Notes: a model not told the origin generated them from the letters alone. Shown: positions 21,780 to 33,553, counted from the stretch's first letter. The stretch: 64,000 bases of DNA from Tetracentron sinense (GCA_015143295.1 JABCRI010001456.1:1-64000), one strand, 5' to 3'. Numbers and translations: made by a program.

Positions 21780-22180
21780 TAGGTAATGTCAGGCTCAGCT
21801 TGTTCTTTTTCGTTCATGGCTCGTTAATAATTTGTTTATCTAATAAATGAATCAGACTCTAGCTTGACTTTCGAACTCGTTTATTTAACAAACCGAGCTC
21901 GAACTTATGTCTATTTGGCCTGGTTAGTATATTATATATATATTATAAAAATAAAGTTAAATCTCTATTATAGGTATTGATATATGTTATATATATATTG
22001 AAGTATCTAATAAAATATACAAATGTCTTAAATTTTGATATTCTAGTAATTTAAAATAAAAGAATATAGACATTTAATCTAAAAGCATAAAAGGTAACCA
22101 AGCTAGACTCGAGCTAATAGGTTTGTTCACAAGTCAAGCTTGAACAATAATAATGAAGCTCGAGTTGAGAATATATAATT
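21780..22180. repeat. GAGCTCGAG-rich dispersed repeat
   Basis: The text is rich in caagct, cgagct and ctcgag words in both orientations. A similar block occurs at about 60450-60660. This is typical of an old plant MITE-like family. No gene is seen through to 22560. Confidence 0.4.
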
Positions 22181-22568
22181 TTCAATTTTTGGAATTAATA
22201 TTTCTTAAGGAAGAATAAAATCACGGGCTCTTTTACACGAGACATTTTCTTTTCTTTTATTTTTTTAATTTTAATAATTGGTTTCATTCAAATGTGGTTA
22301 TGTTGTTTTTATTCTTTAGAACAGTTGATGACTTACTGTTGCTAAATAAGTTTTTAGTACATAATTAATCTTCAGAATACATCCTAAAGAAAAATAATTA
22401 TCTTAAATAGGAGAATCCCCGTCAAATTTTGTTCTTTTTTTGTTTATTATAAATTAATAAAATATCCTGAAGTCTTTCATTTAATATATGGTTGATTTAG
22501 GTTCTAGCCGGTTAGTCCAATTAGCTAGTGTCTCAGGTTTGCTCCTTGTGATCGTGTGTTCAACTTCC

Positions 22569-24954
22569 TATCACGTCCCAAAATTCCCCCTAAGAGAATA
22601 TGAAATTTTGGCACGTGACTTACTTATCTTAACTCATTTAAAGAGCATTAAAAGAATGCTAAAATGTGGACCTGTAAATCTCTTCATTAAATATAGGCAT
22701 TGATATTTCGAGTTACCACAATTCAAATCCACTACTAACTAAACATAATTCAAACTGAAATATAAATAATTCATAATCATCCATAATGAAATTCTATTAC
22801 AAATCTCCTTACAAGATTGAATAAACTTTCTAACACTGAAATCAATAGTAGGAATAATGGTCCAATCCCTTTACTCGTTTGAATGATCACCTTCTGGCTC
22901 TTAATATATTCTTCCTCTTCTCATGGTCCGAGTGCACAGATATCAAAACCCGAACCCACCTACTATAAAATTATCGGTTGAGCAACAAAGTCACTCCGCT
23001 TATATAATAACCCGTAATAAACAATATCATAAATATTAACATGCATACGGGTAACAGTTCAACTCAAATCACAGAGTACGGAAAACATGTTTTTCTTTTC
23101 TTTTCTTTATTTTCATATTTTTCATTCTTTTATTACTTTTTCTTCCTTTCTTACTTTTATTTGAGATATATATATATATATATATATTAAAAGATAACTA
23201 GTACATTTGAAAACTTAACTTGAAGTTAGGCACTAGAATCTTTGGGCAACTTAGACTTGAAGCCAGGTGTAACATACTATTGTATAACTTATACTTGAAG
23301 TCGAGCATGATATACCATTGTGGAACTTAGACTTACCCGATGTACCATCGGTCACTTACTTTGTTAGTAATCATTATTTATAAGAAACTTGATCATGCAA
23401 ATCTTATTTATGTAACTCTTACTTGTATTTATTATCTCATCGTGCGTATGCATATAATATTATCGTTGTTGAAAAATAGTAATAAATCATCGGTTAAATT
23501 TCACTCTCGATCATAGGTCGAGGGCATCGGGAATCCATCATATATAGTAATTTACATCACCGTAATAAAATCTTAAAGCCACCAAAACCCTAACCAATGC
23601 TTATTTACCTGAATGCATATTATCCATGCAACAATTCATATCTTACATAAATTATCAATCATCGTGCATATAAATTATATAGATTGAGATGACAAAGACT
23701 TTGTCTTATGTAGTCGGACGAGGCAATTGAGGTGGCCTCTGCTGAGCTTATCGGGGACACTCTTTGATCTGATGTCTACGATCTCCACAATTGAAGCATC
23801 CTCCAGTGATTAACCGGCAGTCACCTGACTGATGTCTCTTACTACAATGACTATATATCTCGAACCTAGGTGTTGAAGGTACAGGCTGCACAAATCCTGG
23901 TCTCATAGTATTATGGTGGGGGATTTGAAGTGTAGGTGCATCTACTTGAGGCTGAACTGCAGTCTTGGGCCTTTTCTCTTGTGGTGTCATTCTATTAGTT
24001 TGGTCTCTAACTATTTCCCTTTCTCTCAGGTTTGTGTCCTTTCTTTTGAAGAAGTACCCCTTTGAATTATTCTCGGCTATCTTAGCCCTACTCACAATCT
24101 CTCCAAAGGTTTCTAGTTGTAGGATGTAGACCTATCTCGATGAAGGCCCTTAGACCCCTTGCAAAGTACTTCCTGACTCTCATATTTTCAAATGAAATAA
24201 GTTGCGTTGCAAATGTCGAGAGATTAGCAAACTTGGCTTCATATTCTGTTACGGTCATCTCCCCCTGTTTCAAGGTGAGAAACTCAATTTCCTTTTGTTC
24301 ACTAATGAACGCCAGGAAGTACTGCTTGTAGACCCATCCAATAACTCTCCCCAAGTCCATGGTTGTCTTGCTCTGGTCAAATCTCTCTACCTAACTGTAG
24401 ATCTCCACCAGTGCTCGACTTCACCTTTCATGATGAAGGAAGCTCAATAAACTATTTGTTCGTCGGTACAACGAAGTACCTTGAAGGTCTTCTCCAACTG
24501 CATGATCCATGCTTCAGCAACCATTGAATAAGTAGTCTGATTAAAAGTTGGAGGCCTAAGTCTTCTGAAAGCCTCAATGTATGCGGCATGATGTAGAGGA
24601 GGAGGAGGAGGTGCAGACACAACTACCTGTTCAGGTACAGCTGCAATAGGCTGTCTAAGCTACCAGAAGTGTCATTGCTTGGGGCAATGGATCCTAAAAT
24701 CTGTGTCAAGTTGGGCTGATCATCGTCCTCTGGAGCTCTTTCTCCAATACAACTTCCTATGTTTCCATGACCACGGTTTCCTCGCCTCATTTCAATAGTC
24801 TTGAGGGCAAATAGTAAACGAAATATTTGGGTTTCTACATCTAGACATTCCACATTAATTCCCATAAGGACACATGCATTACAATGGTACACATTTTTTT
24901 AGAAAATTAATATAAATGGAACAAATGGTGATGCATTAAATTCGGGTCTCTACA
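22569..24954 (-). mobile_element. Ty3-type relic: LTR ends enclosing a gag
   Basis: On the minus strand this starts TGTAGAGACCCGAATTTAAT (24954) and ends in the GGGACGTGATA form (22569) of the same terminal word as the three solo LTRs at 29.9-38.5 kb. The 5-bp flanks are cttcc (22564-22568) and ctccc (24955-24959), one mismatch. Unlike the solo copies, the middle holds a gag gene. The last kilobase corresponds to the LTR 3' half, including the remnant of the short acidic frame (E-E-E-E-Y) at about 22895-22985. It may be a deletion product joining the LTR start to gag and gag to the LTR end. Confidence 0.6.
23748..24892 (-). pseudogene. Ty3/gypsy gag, broken
   Basis: The minus strand gives in order: F-R-R-L-R-P-P-T-F, A-E-A-W-I-M-Q-L-E-K-T-F-K-V-L, E-V-E-H-W-W (matrix/capsid 'retrotransposon gag' domain), F-L-T-L-K-Q-G-E-M-T-V-T-E-Y-E-A-K-F, and a C-terminal zinc knuckle C-F-N-C-G-D-R-R-H-Q-I-K-E-C. 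It packages RNA in intact relatives. Stops and shifts break it into four pieces, and no protease or RT follows before the LTR-like end. The knuckle and the QG(E/D)MTVxEYxxKF motif fit a Ty3/gypsy element, possibly a chromovirus. Confidence 0.85.
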
Positions 24955-25018
24955 CTCCCACTCCTCGACTAACCTTGGCATCCGTTGGAAAAAATTATGA
25001 GTGGGTCGGTGTAGATAC

Positions 25019-25230
25019 TCAAAGGGACTAGTCCTTTTTTTTGGGTCAAAAAGTTATCATGTAACACACACCCAAAGGGACTAGTCCTTGAGGGGTGTGT
25101 GGGGTTAAAGGCTTGAGTTGAGATTGTACGGCAGTGTGGTGTGTGTAGTTAGTATGTTATATAAAAAAAAGGGACTAATTTTTTTTTTGTTGGGTAGAAA
25201 AGTTATCATGTAACACACACATACACCCCA
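25019..25230. repeat. Small tandem duplication
   Basis: The unit gttatcatgtaacacacac preceded by a T-run occurs at about 25055 and again at about 25200, and gggactagtcctt occurs twice. No gene is seen from 24955 to 25470. Confidence 0.6.
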
Positions 25231-25659
25231 AACATGCACACATAGTCGAAATAGTTATTGGCTCGACAGCTTTGGGACACCCTCCGTGACCAAAAAAATA
25301 CATTTCTTTTCCATTTCCATTCAAGAGTTCTTATGTGTTTCCATGCCACTTTGAGATCTCAAAAAATGGACAAATTTATTTTATTAGGAACAATTAGTCA
25401 CTACAAAAAGGATAACGGTAACCCTACCATTAGCTACTTTATTTATGAATTTCATACTAGTAGAAATACACTAGCAGAGACCCCGTGCGATGCACGAGTG
25501 AATAAATTTTTTTAAAAAAAAAACAAAATAAAACAAAACAAAAAATAGAATATAGTAGAAATAACCACTTATAAGGCAAACAAACATTATGAAATTGTTA
25601 AGATTTACTTTTTTTTTTTAAATTCAATCAAACTACTACGAAAGGAAAAGAACCTTAAT

Positions 25660-26400
25660 GTCAATTCCGACTTCTAGGAATGATGGATACCTGTATGGCC
25701 ATCCTTTTGGCAACCCATTAAAGTCTTTCCCCACTACCATACACAACTCCCTTCCGACACGAACCAGTTTTGCCACAAATTGCTTCAGCCGCCCCCTCTC
25801 AACCTCTTGGTTTGGGAAGAAGCAAATCAATGGATTCAAATGTTTTTGGCTTGCTTGAAGAATTAAAGAATGCAAGCGACCCTTACTTGAATAGCACATT
25901 TTATTTATATATAAAAAAAATGATAGGTAAATGGACATATACTCAAATTCAATTGAAAAAACAATAACAAAAAAAAAAACTTACAGCTATGCAAAAGGCT
26001 GTATGGACTTCTATTGTGCGTCACCCTTTTTCAACTTCTCACCAATACTGACAGGGAACTGTAAAGCGGCCCTATCAACTTCCCATATATCTCCACCTTT
26101 TTTTCAGATTTGTCTTTAAGGCCTTCATATCAAAAGGCTCATAAAATTTCCCGTGTTCCTCTTGTACATTTCCACAAACATAAAGTGGACGACAATTACA
26201 TTCCAATCTCTAAACTTGTATTTTTAATCAAAACAATAACCCTTACATGACAAGCAGAGGGAAAGATGGAATTCAAGCCAAAAAAAATTAATAATGAAAA
26301 TCACTCCCTATCATTGTATCTTTCTTAATGGCTTCGACGTCTTGCACATATTTACCCAAATCTGGTGACTTTGCAACCAAATCCCCCACTTCAAGGTCAA
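25660..26400 (-). pseudogene. Captured exons of an unidentified gene
   Basis: Several minus-strand segments read as protein: E-V-G-D-L-V-A-K-S-P-D-L-G-K-Y-V-Q-D-V-E (about 26400-26341), E-E-H-G-K-F-Y-E-P-F-D-M-K-A-L-K-T-N-L (about 26165-26109), G-D-I-W-E-V-D-R-A-A-L-Q-F-P (about 26095-26054) and R-G-R-L-K-Q-F-V-A-K-L-V-R-V-G-R-E-L then G-L-P-K-G-W-P-Y-R-Y-P (about 25800-25690). They follow each other in gene order like exons of a single protein. I do not recognise the family. Confidence 0.5.
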
Positions 26401-26689
26401 TTTCAGATTATGAGTGAGTATTTTACAAATGTTGAGCTCTCAAGTGCACAGGAAGCTTTACTTTACATGGTAGGTGACATAGGAAGTCTTTATAAGCAAC
26501 CAATGCCGAACAAAAACCTACCCATCACAAGAAAATTTAGGGAAAATGTTTTGATTTGGTGTTCTTTAGAGTAATAAATATGTGAACCCATTTGAAGTTT
26601 TGAACACGGGTTTGTTAAAATTTTACCCTAAACATATATAACTGACAATAGTGCCCAAGTGATGCTGGAAATGATGTTGGTTCTCTTCT

Positions 26690-26900
26690 TCTTGGCATTG
26701 CTTCGGTTGAGCTACCAGAGTAGCAGTCAGGTGCTAGGACGGTAACTCGGCATTGATGGCAAATTGATTAGCCATCGACGGCCTTGCTGGGTCGATCGTA
26801 GCCGAGCTGGTCTTGGACATCGTAGAACTGAATAGTAGTAAGAGCAGAGTCGAAATCTTTGACTCTTCTTCCACCATAATAATTCTGATTGATCTTGGTC
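26690..26900 (-). pseudogene. Captured TCP transcription-factor fragment
   Basis: The minus strand encodes G-G-R-R-V followed by T-T-I-Q-F-Y-D-V-Q-D-Q-L-G-Y-D-R-P-S-K-A-V-D at about 26838-26773. This is the second half of the TCP DNA-binding domain (helix I end, loop, helix II start) in the version of the CIN-type subgroup. A stop replaces the expected W after V-D, and a frameshifted stretch still reads A-E-L-P before the expected W-H-P-T-like motif. The fragment lies inside Helitron H2. It lacks the basic region and cannot encode a working factor. Confidence 0.85.
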
Positions 26901-27281
26901 TTCCTTCTCAAATTCTTCTTCTTTTTCTTCTTGCTTTGGTTTAAGAACTCGGTGATGTAGCATTGGGGAGATAAAATGCTTGCATTGGAAATGCACTAGT
27001 GGGGAGATTAGACATCACTTTTTGGAAGATGAAACCTACCCTGTATTGGAAATAACCAGCTATCTTTATTCAAACCCAACTATCTTTGTTACACCATATG
27101 AGAGAGAGGAATAAAGGAGGCAGAAAGACTTAACCAGCTATCTTTATTCAATCCCAACTACCGTTGTTACACCATATGAGAGAGAGGAATAAATGAGGCA
27201 GAAAGAGTGATGTGGCAACAAAAACACAAAAAACAGATCAAATAGGAGTGCCACGTTGACATCCTATTTCTTTAGTATATA

Positions 27282-29740
27282 CTAGCAAACACCCCGTGCG
27301 ATGCACGGGACAAAAGATCGATGAAACTTAGAAAAATCAAATAGTGAAAGAATAAATGTTAAAACAACTACCCCTTTGCTATGAAAATAATGATAACAGA
27401 ACCTCAATCATAATTACAAATAGAAAGAGAAAATGAAGTTCTACATCAATCAACACTTAAGTATTGACACATGTAAAATAGAAGAAATTACAATATTTGC
27501 CCCTTATTCACGGAAAATGGAATTTCTAATTAAAAAGACAACCAAAACCCTATTTGTTACAAAACCTTATAAACAGGTAACACGATTTTGTTGTAAATGA
27601 GCTTCCCTCACACTCTATAAGAAAATTGAAGAAGACTTGTAACTACAAGGAATGCAAAAAGAAATCAATTTGAATATTTCAAACATGAGAAAGGAGCCTA
27701 AAATTCAATGCTTACCTATAATGAAAGAGCAAACAAAAGGTTGATCAGCATGGGCACGGCCAGCCCATTCGCGATAAAATATAGCTATACATGTATAAGT
27801 TTAGTCCAGGTTCTTTTCAGTTGGTTGATTGATAAAAGAATCAATTCGTAATTAAGTTTCAACTAAAGTTAAATTCTAGACTGACCTTTTAAGTCATCCC
27901 AATTGTTCTTCACCATTAACTAACAGCATCACATTCACCCAATACCAAAACATAAAACTCATGATATATTGTAATTTTCTTTATCAAACAAAGACTGGAT
28001 AACCCAAACTTTTGTAAATAAAGTGATATAAGCATGTTGTAATACAATTAGCATCAACAATTAACAATGATAACAACCACACACGATAACCATTGTGAAT
28101 GAGAGCAGCCACATTTTTCTAGGCATGGTAATACAGTAAGGCTACAACCCCAGTTAGTAGCATTAGTATTTGTTAATTGGTTAAAAGTTGGAGCCTAGCA
28201 TGTTAGCTTAGCCAAACGGTCTATTACCCCCTCTTGTAAAATGGTTAAGCAAATTATCTGGGGTTATCCGTATCTTCTTATTGGGCCAAAAAAAAAATCA
28301 CAACTCTCCCCCCCTCGTTCTCACCACCACCACTAGCACCATGGCTTTGGTATTGAAGCTGCTTCTTCCATACTTTTATTGGTGGCACTCCACCACACAA
28401 TCTCTCTCTCTCCATTATCCCTATTCAATCATAGAATCATCCATTGTAAATTTATATTTTTGAGGAGATATTCATATGAAATTAAAGGAGACTTACTCGG
28501 TAGTGGTGGAAGAGAACATCCTCTTGAGGTCCCAATCATCTTTCCCACTTGCTTGTCATTCCATAACATTAGAGGCAAGCAACCATAGTTCCGTGTCTAT
28601 GTACCCACCATCTCTTTTGGCTCGTATCATGGGTGTTTAAGATGAAGCTCCATACCATTCAATAAGAACAAAGCACCATAAAGCAATAAAATAAGAATGT
28701 TGATAAGAAATGGGGTTTTACTGTGATCAACAACTGTGTTTACGCTTCAAGGAAAATAAAAAACAAAGTTACATGCAACAAAGTACGATAAAACAATAAA
28801 ATAAGAACACGGAGAAGAAATGCCCATGTACATGCCCTCTGAAAATTTTAAAAAGATTAGAGTTGCAGGAAGGATGTTTTAAAGAGAGGAGGAGGTGTTC
28901 CAAGGTTGCTGAGCAAGAATACAAACACCAATCTAAATGAAGGCCTCACCTGAACCATATCAAATCCCAAAAAATGATTTCATTCTCTCAACTGTAAATT
29001 TGTGTCTGCTTTTTTTAATCAACAAATGATGCTTTGCATGAAGAATGGTAAAGTGAAAGAATAGATTGTCATTTGGAGTTTGGGGTTTCTTGAAAAGAGT
29101 AATGGTAGACGTTTGGTTTCCTGAGGAAAAAGTTTTGTAAAAGAAGGGTTTAATTGAGGACGTGAAGGGAGGGTGGGATGGAGGAGGAGAGAGAAGGGAT
29201 TTATGTGGAGAGAGTAATTTGGGAAGACTTGAGATTGAAACATGTGGGGGAGATGAATGGGGGAGAGAGTAACTGAGTAATTGTAGACGTTGTGGGAGGG
29301 GTGGAATCTCTTTATGTAACACTTAAAGAGTCTATTTTAGAGGAAAAAACGTGGGAGTAGAGAGAGGAGAAGAATAAGTGGAGGGATATAGATCAAATGG
29401 TCCACTTTAGTGAGGTCGAAATTTGTAAGGTTCAGATTTGCTTTCCTATGTAATAACGGTTAAAGAGTTAAAACTCAATTTGAGAAGAAGTAATGTGGGA
29501 GTTGAAAATTTAATAATGATCCATTATGTGTTATGTGTGTAATTAATTTGGAAAATAATAATTAGAAGTTAATTAGTTAGTGGTATTATATAGGAAGCCA
29601 AATGACATGTCATCAATTGATTGGATCAACTAAAGGGAGAGTGCCATGTTAGAAGACACATAACAACAAACTGAAGACAAAATCGAGAGATTTGAGGTAT
29701 GCCACATGGCACCAACCAGCATATAGTATAGTATTAGTAC

Positions 29741-29743
<3 letters not shown>
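27282..29743 (-). mobile_element. Helitron H3, non-autonomous
   Basis: It is 2462 bp. The minus strand begins TCTGTACTAATACTATACTA at 29743 and ends at 27282 with hairpin CCCGTGC-ATC-GCACGGG, then GTGTTTG and CTAG. Host bases are A on the left and T on the right. It abuts the 5' end of H2, so it probably inserted into it. Coding-like scraps occur at about 27715-27775 (A-G-R-A-H-A-D-Q-P-F) and about 28500-28620 (A-S-G-K-D-D-W-D-L-K-R-M-F-S-S), each beside a possible splice site. Their source gene was not recognised. Confidence 0.78.

Positions 29744-29779
<36 letters not shown>
29744..29779. repeat. (AT)n microsatellite
   Basis: An uninterrupted AT repeat of about 36 bp sits directly at the outer (T) side of Helitron H3. 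Confidence 0.95.
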
Positions 29780-29781
<2 letters not shown>

Positions 29782-29882
29782 CTTATATGCAACCTAAATA
29801 AGATGTCAAAACTATAATGATATTAGTAGGCATAGAGAAATATCCAACTCCTCAGGTAAAAGATGTATTAGGACTGGGTGTA

Positions 29883-32048
29883 TGTCGCGCCCCAAAATCC
29901 CACCTAATTTAATGTGAGACTTTGGTTCGTGACTTAATAATTAATTCCATAACTTCCTGTCATAAAGTATTTAAGGCAATTCTAAAAACATGGACCTAAA
30001 TTTTTTTTTCTCTTCAAATAAATGCTAATCAAGTCCAATATCTGAAATAAATACTAAGACATCATAATCAATTTAAAATCATCCTCTATGAATCCCCAAT
30101 CATAAATTCAAAATAACTATAAATTCATAATTAGTCTATTACAAAGTCTAAAATCCAAAATACTAGTGATCTAATGTCCAGTGTATGGCCAACAATCCAG
30201 ATTTCATTCTCCATCAAGGTAATCACCTGTTGGTTCTTCCTGCTCCTCCTCGTACTCTTCCTCATCCCAATGTCCTGGAGCATCGGTATCAAAACTATAA
30301 CCTGCCGACAACAACAGTCATCAGCTGAGTAACAAGTTACCCAGCGTATATATAAAATCCTATCTAACAATATAACGAGATTTAATACAAACATGGTTTA
30401 AGATTCACATATCATGTGAGTATGTAATAATTCAGAGTGCGGAAGCATAATTTAATTTCGATTCTTACACATGATCATTTGTGCTTATTTCTCTTGTTTA
30501 TCTTGCTTATTTTTCTGTTCGTGAATTTATCCAACAACATGCAAATGCAATAACTTAATATAACTCTACCCCATATATCGGGTAGAGACTAACATATACC
30601 CTACTTTCCGAAGTACCACACAATATACACATTATCTGGTGTATACGGCTTGTCTACATATTATCCGGTGTATACGGCTTGTCTACACATTATCTGGTGT
30701 ATACGGCTTGTCTGCACATTCGCCGGTGTATAGGGTTGATCTTACCTTTATCATAGGCCTGTGGGTACTCGGTCACCACAAAACTCAATCATGCATAATG
30801 TCTGTATCCTTGTGTACTTGCATAATACTTTTCATCTTGTTTATTCTCATGCTTGTTCATGTTTAGATTTCATGAATCCGTGTGCGTGAAATAAAAATGC
30901 TTGTAAATCATGCATATATTTAAACATGTAGGGGTTCTCATAAATGATCAATATAAAACATAGATTTGTCAAATAAAATAAGGGATAATTTTATTTATCG
31001 TGTCTAAATTTTCAATACACCATTATAATCAAATAAATCTCACAGGCCCTTAGTTTTTAATACACATCATGATCTCAAAGCAAACTTATAATAGTTCATT
31101 AATTGCAAACATCATCCCTTTCCTCCATTCTCATCATCCATACACTACAAAAATCAATCACCTTCCCCTTGTTGATATAAAATTACAAATCATGAAGAAC
31201 ATCTTTCACAAATAATTTTCACAATGAAATCACCATCTAGAACATTTTCTATTCATTATATACTATCCATAAGAAATCATGATTTTAAAACTCTCTAACA
31301 TCCTATACAAATTTTTCAAGGGGAAATCGTGATTTAAAACATCACAAAATCATCATATATATTTTTTCATAGGAAAATCCAGGTATAAACATCATAAGAT
31401 CATCATATTTATTTTCTATAATAGATTAAAACATCATAAGCATATTTACTCTTGTTGCTCTTGCTTTAGATCTATTACTTCATCATATTTATCTCAAAAA
31501 TCCCTATATTGATAGGAAGGAAGTCATATTTACCTCTCCTGATCGTTTCCCTACGATCACGCGCTTGTGAATGGGGTTGATCTATGCTTTTTCACCATTC
31601 TTCCTTGAAAAACCTTTTATCCATCCTCTTGGATCTCTCAAAAATCTCTTCTCTTACTCTCTTTTAGGTCTAAAAAGTTTTAGAAACCCTTAACCCACGA
31701 GTATAAGGGGTATTTATAGTATTGGGAGCCCTAGGGACTCCACAAGTCGGAAAAACGCGCAAAAATAGGCCAAAACAACGTTTTTGGCAATCTGTTGCCG
31801 CCAGGGGCGATCGATCGGCCATGGCTCCGATTTTTTTAAAAAAAAATCTTTTGCTATTTTTTGGTTTTCTTTCTTTCATGTAATTAAACCTCAAAAACGA
31901 CTTGAATTTAGTGTTTTATTTGGGTTTTAAAATCACTACTTTTCGCATTAATTTATAGGCTTAAATACATTAAAGAATTAAACACATGATTCCATAGCAT
32001 TTAATAAAGATCACAGTTATTAAGAAATAATAAATTCGGGTTTCTACA
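29883..32048 (-). mobile_element. Solo LTR 1 of the GATCGATC family
   Basis: On the minus strand it starts TGTAGAAACCCGAATTTATT (32048) and ends GGGGCGCGACA (29883), 2166 bp, flanked by the 5-bp target duplication gtgta (29878-29882 and 32049-32053). It carries a TATA box on the minus strand (31718-31712), one GGCGATCGATCGGCC palindrome about 90 bp upstream of it (about 31810), a 28-bp repeat of the tggtgtatacggcttgtcta type (about 30629-30735), and a degraded acidic frame (30300-30195) with E-E-E-Y-E-E-E-Q-E-E-P. The terminal word TGTAGAAACCCG suggests a Ty3 chromovirus of Tekay/Del type, unproven. Confidence 0.85.
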
Positions 32049-32053
32049 GTGTA

Positions 32054-33147
32054 CAAATGTATATTTGAAAAATCCAAAATCAAACCCAGTTGCATAATCA
32101 CCAATAGGATTTTTTTAATTACACTTAAAACAATAAACAATTAAAAAGCCATTTTAGGAACCCCAAAATCACAAATAGTTTTATATATGTAAAACAAATC
32201 AAAAAGGAATCACAAATAGATTTTAAGCCATTTAAAAAAAAAAATGCAAACCCCATGACCCTTGAACCGAAATTCAAAACTGAAAAACATGAACGAAACA
32301 AAATTGCGGCCACTTTTAATTGATGGATCTTGATCTTTTTGTTTTATGGATATCAAATTGGGAATGGGTCTAGATGGCTTACTGGCCTATTTGGTATAGA
32401 TGATGTTTCCTCACCTAAAGATGAAAATGACCTTGAAAATGAGGAAATATAGGAATTTGAGTCATCATTCAAGCCTTTCCATCTCCATAATGCATTGAAC
32501 GATCTCATGATGCTCCCGAAGGACATGCTCGATCTTGAATGGATCCATCAAAAAAGAGGTTAAATCCTAAAACTTAGGCCCTTCCATTTAGCATATTCAA
32601 GTGTATAAGTTTGGTTCAAATTTGATGTTCTCTTCTACTAAACCCTTGAAGATGATTAAAGGTAGAAGTATTGAGGATTCCGCTTGCAATTCACGTTCCA
32701 TCAAATGGATCTCATGGCCAACTCCTCCCAAGTAGTCATGAAAATAGAATATGGGTACAATTTCTTCGTTGTAATTTTGATTTTAGTTCAGCTAATGGAA
32801 AAATAAAACGACAATATGCCATAGTGGAGATGAACAAAGATATCTAAGAAGCATTTCATCAAACAGATTCAGTGCGTCATTAAAAACACTGCATTCTGCA
32901 TAAAGATAAAGAATGATGCATGTGAAAATGGTGAAGGAAGAAGTATGAGTGATAATATGCATACTTAAAAATAAAAACAATCCATAGGTAACCATACCTG
33001 GTGCGAAAATCCAAACTGAAGTTTGATAAAGTGAATTCATCCTGTGATTTGTTAGAATGAGGATGTTGCTGAAGAACAAAGTCGCAAACCTATAGTGATT
33101 TGTATGAAGATCAAAGATGGCATTGGTTAGATTCAATGAATGGTGTT
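32054..33147. other. Older sequence between solo LTRs, with a PPR-like scrap
   Basis: With the LTR insertions removed, 29744-29882, 32054-33152, 35405-35970 and 44126-44274 form one older block that ends in the Helitron H4 5' terminus. Two related copies of an accatacc-type segment (about 32988 and 35427) lie in it and look like antisense splice donors. Apart from the PPR-like piece no gene is seen. Confidence 0.4.
32795..32925 (-). pseudogene. PPR-repeat gene fragment
   Basis: The minus strand encodes Y-A-E-C-S-V-F-N-D-A-L-N-L-F-D-E-M-L-L-R and, after a gap, S-P-L-W. This matches a pentatricopeptide repeat (Y-x-K-C-G-x-x-x-D-A-x-x-L-F-D-E-M-x-x-R ... S-W). Only one repeat is recognisable and the rest of the open frame has no PPR character. 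It may be a captured exon in Helitron H4. Confidence 0.5.
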
Positions 33148-33421
33148 CAATGTGTCGCGCCCCAAAACTCACCCTAGGAGTTAGAGTGAATCTTGGACGA
33201 GACTTGACATAATTTGATAAACCATCCTGCCAAACAGAGTCAGAGGCACCTAGCGGAAGCGAATGCATGATACAATGAAAGCAAAATATCTATCTCGTTT
33301 ATATATAAACAATTATCCTAAGTTATATACAATATCCAAAAGACAAGGTGGACATGCCCACCACAACATATACAAGTATAACCCTCTTGCCCACGCTCGA
33401 TGTCTACTACACAAAACCTAA

Positions 33422-33553
33422 CTAGGTCCAATAGTCCCCATCACCAGGTTGAGGATCCTCCTGAGGTGCCTCTTCAACATACTCCTCTTCCTCCCATGGG
33501 TCGGGAGCACATATATCAAAAGGAGCAGTTGCTCTACTAGTACCTGCCGACAT
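33422..33553 (-). CDS. Conserved acidic micro-ORF in solo LTR 2
   Basis: This 43-codon frame starts M-S-A-G and contains P-F-D-I-C-A-P-D-P-W-E-E-E-E-Y-V-E-E, then a Pro/Asp/Gly-rich tail. The homologous frame in solo LTR 3 reads M-S-A-G ... P-F-D-V-C-A-S-G-P-W-V-E-E-E-Y-V-E-E, and the more decayed copies at about 30195-30300 and 22895-22985 keep F-D, P and E-E-E-Y. The longer upstream open frame (to 33706) shares Y-P-L-S-I-P-C-S with copy 3, but a stop breaks it there. A TCGGCAG|GT acceptor-like word lies at the M-S-A-G codons, so it may be a 3' exon instead. Function unknown. Confidence 0.5.
   Translation of the reverse strand: MSAGTSRATAPFDICAPDPWEEEEYVEEAPQEDPQPGDGDYWT

Larger units (their letters stand above)
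25471..27281 (-). mobile_element. Helitron H2 carrying gene fragments
   Basis: The minus-strand 3' end is at 25471: hairpin GTGC-ATC-GCAC, nine bases, then CTAG, with host A on the left. The 5' end region (ATACTAAAGAAATAGGATG, about 27277-27259) matches the 5' end of H4 at about 44230. The 5'-most bases appear to be cut by Helitron H3, which starts at 27282. No helicase frame is present. Two sets of exon-like gene fragments lie inside (25660-26400 and 26690-26900), which is typical of plant Helitron gene capture. Confidence 0.75.

Noticed and set aside
28960-29322. 120-codon minus-strand frame in Helitron H3
   Set aside because: Pro/Ser/His-rich translation of purine-rich DNA. It might be a captured transit-peptide-like piece, but nothing supports a gene.
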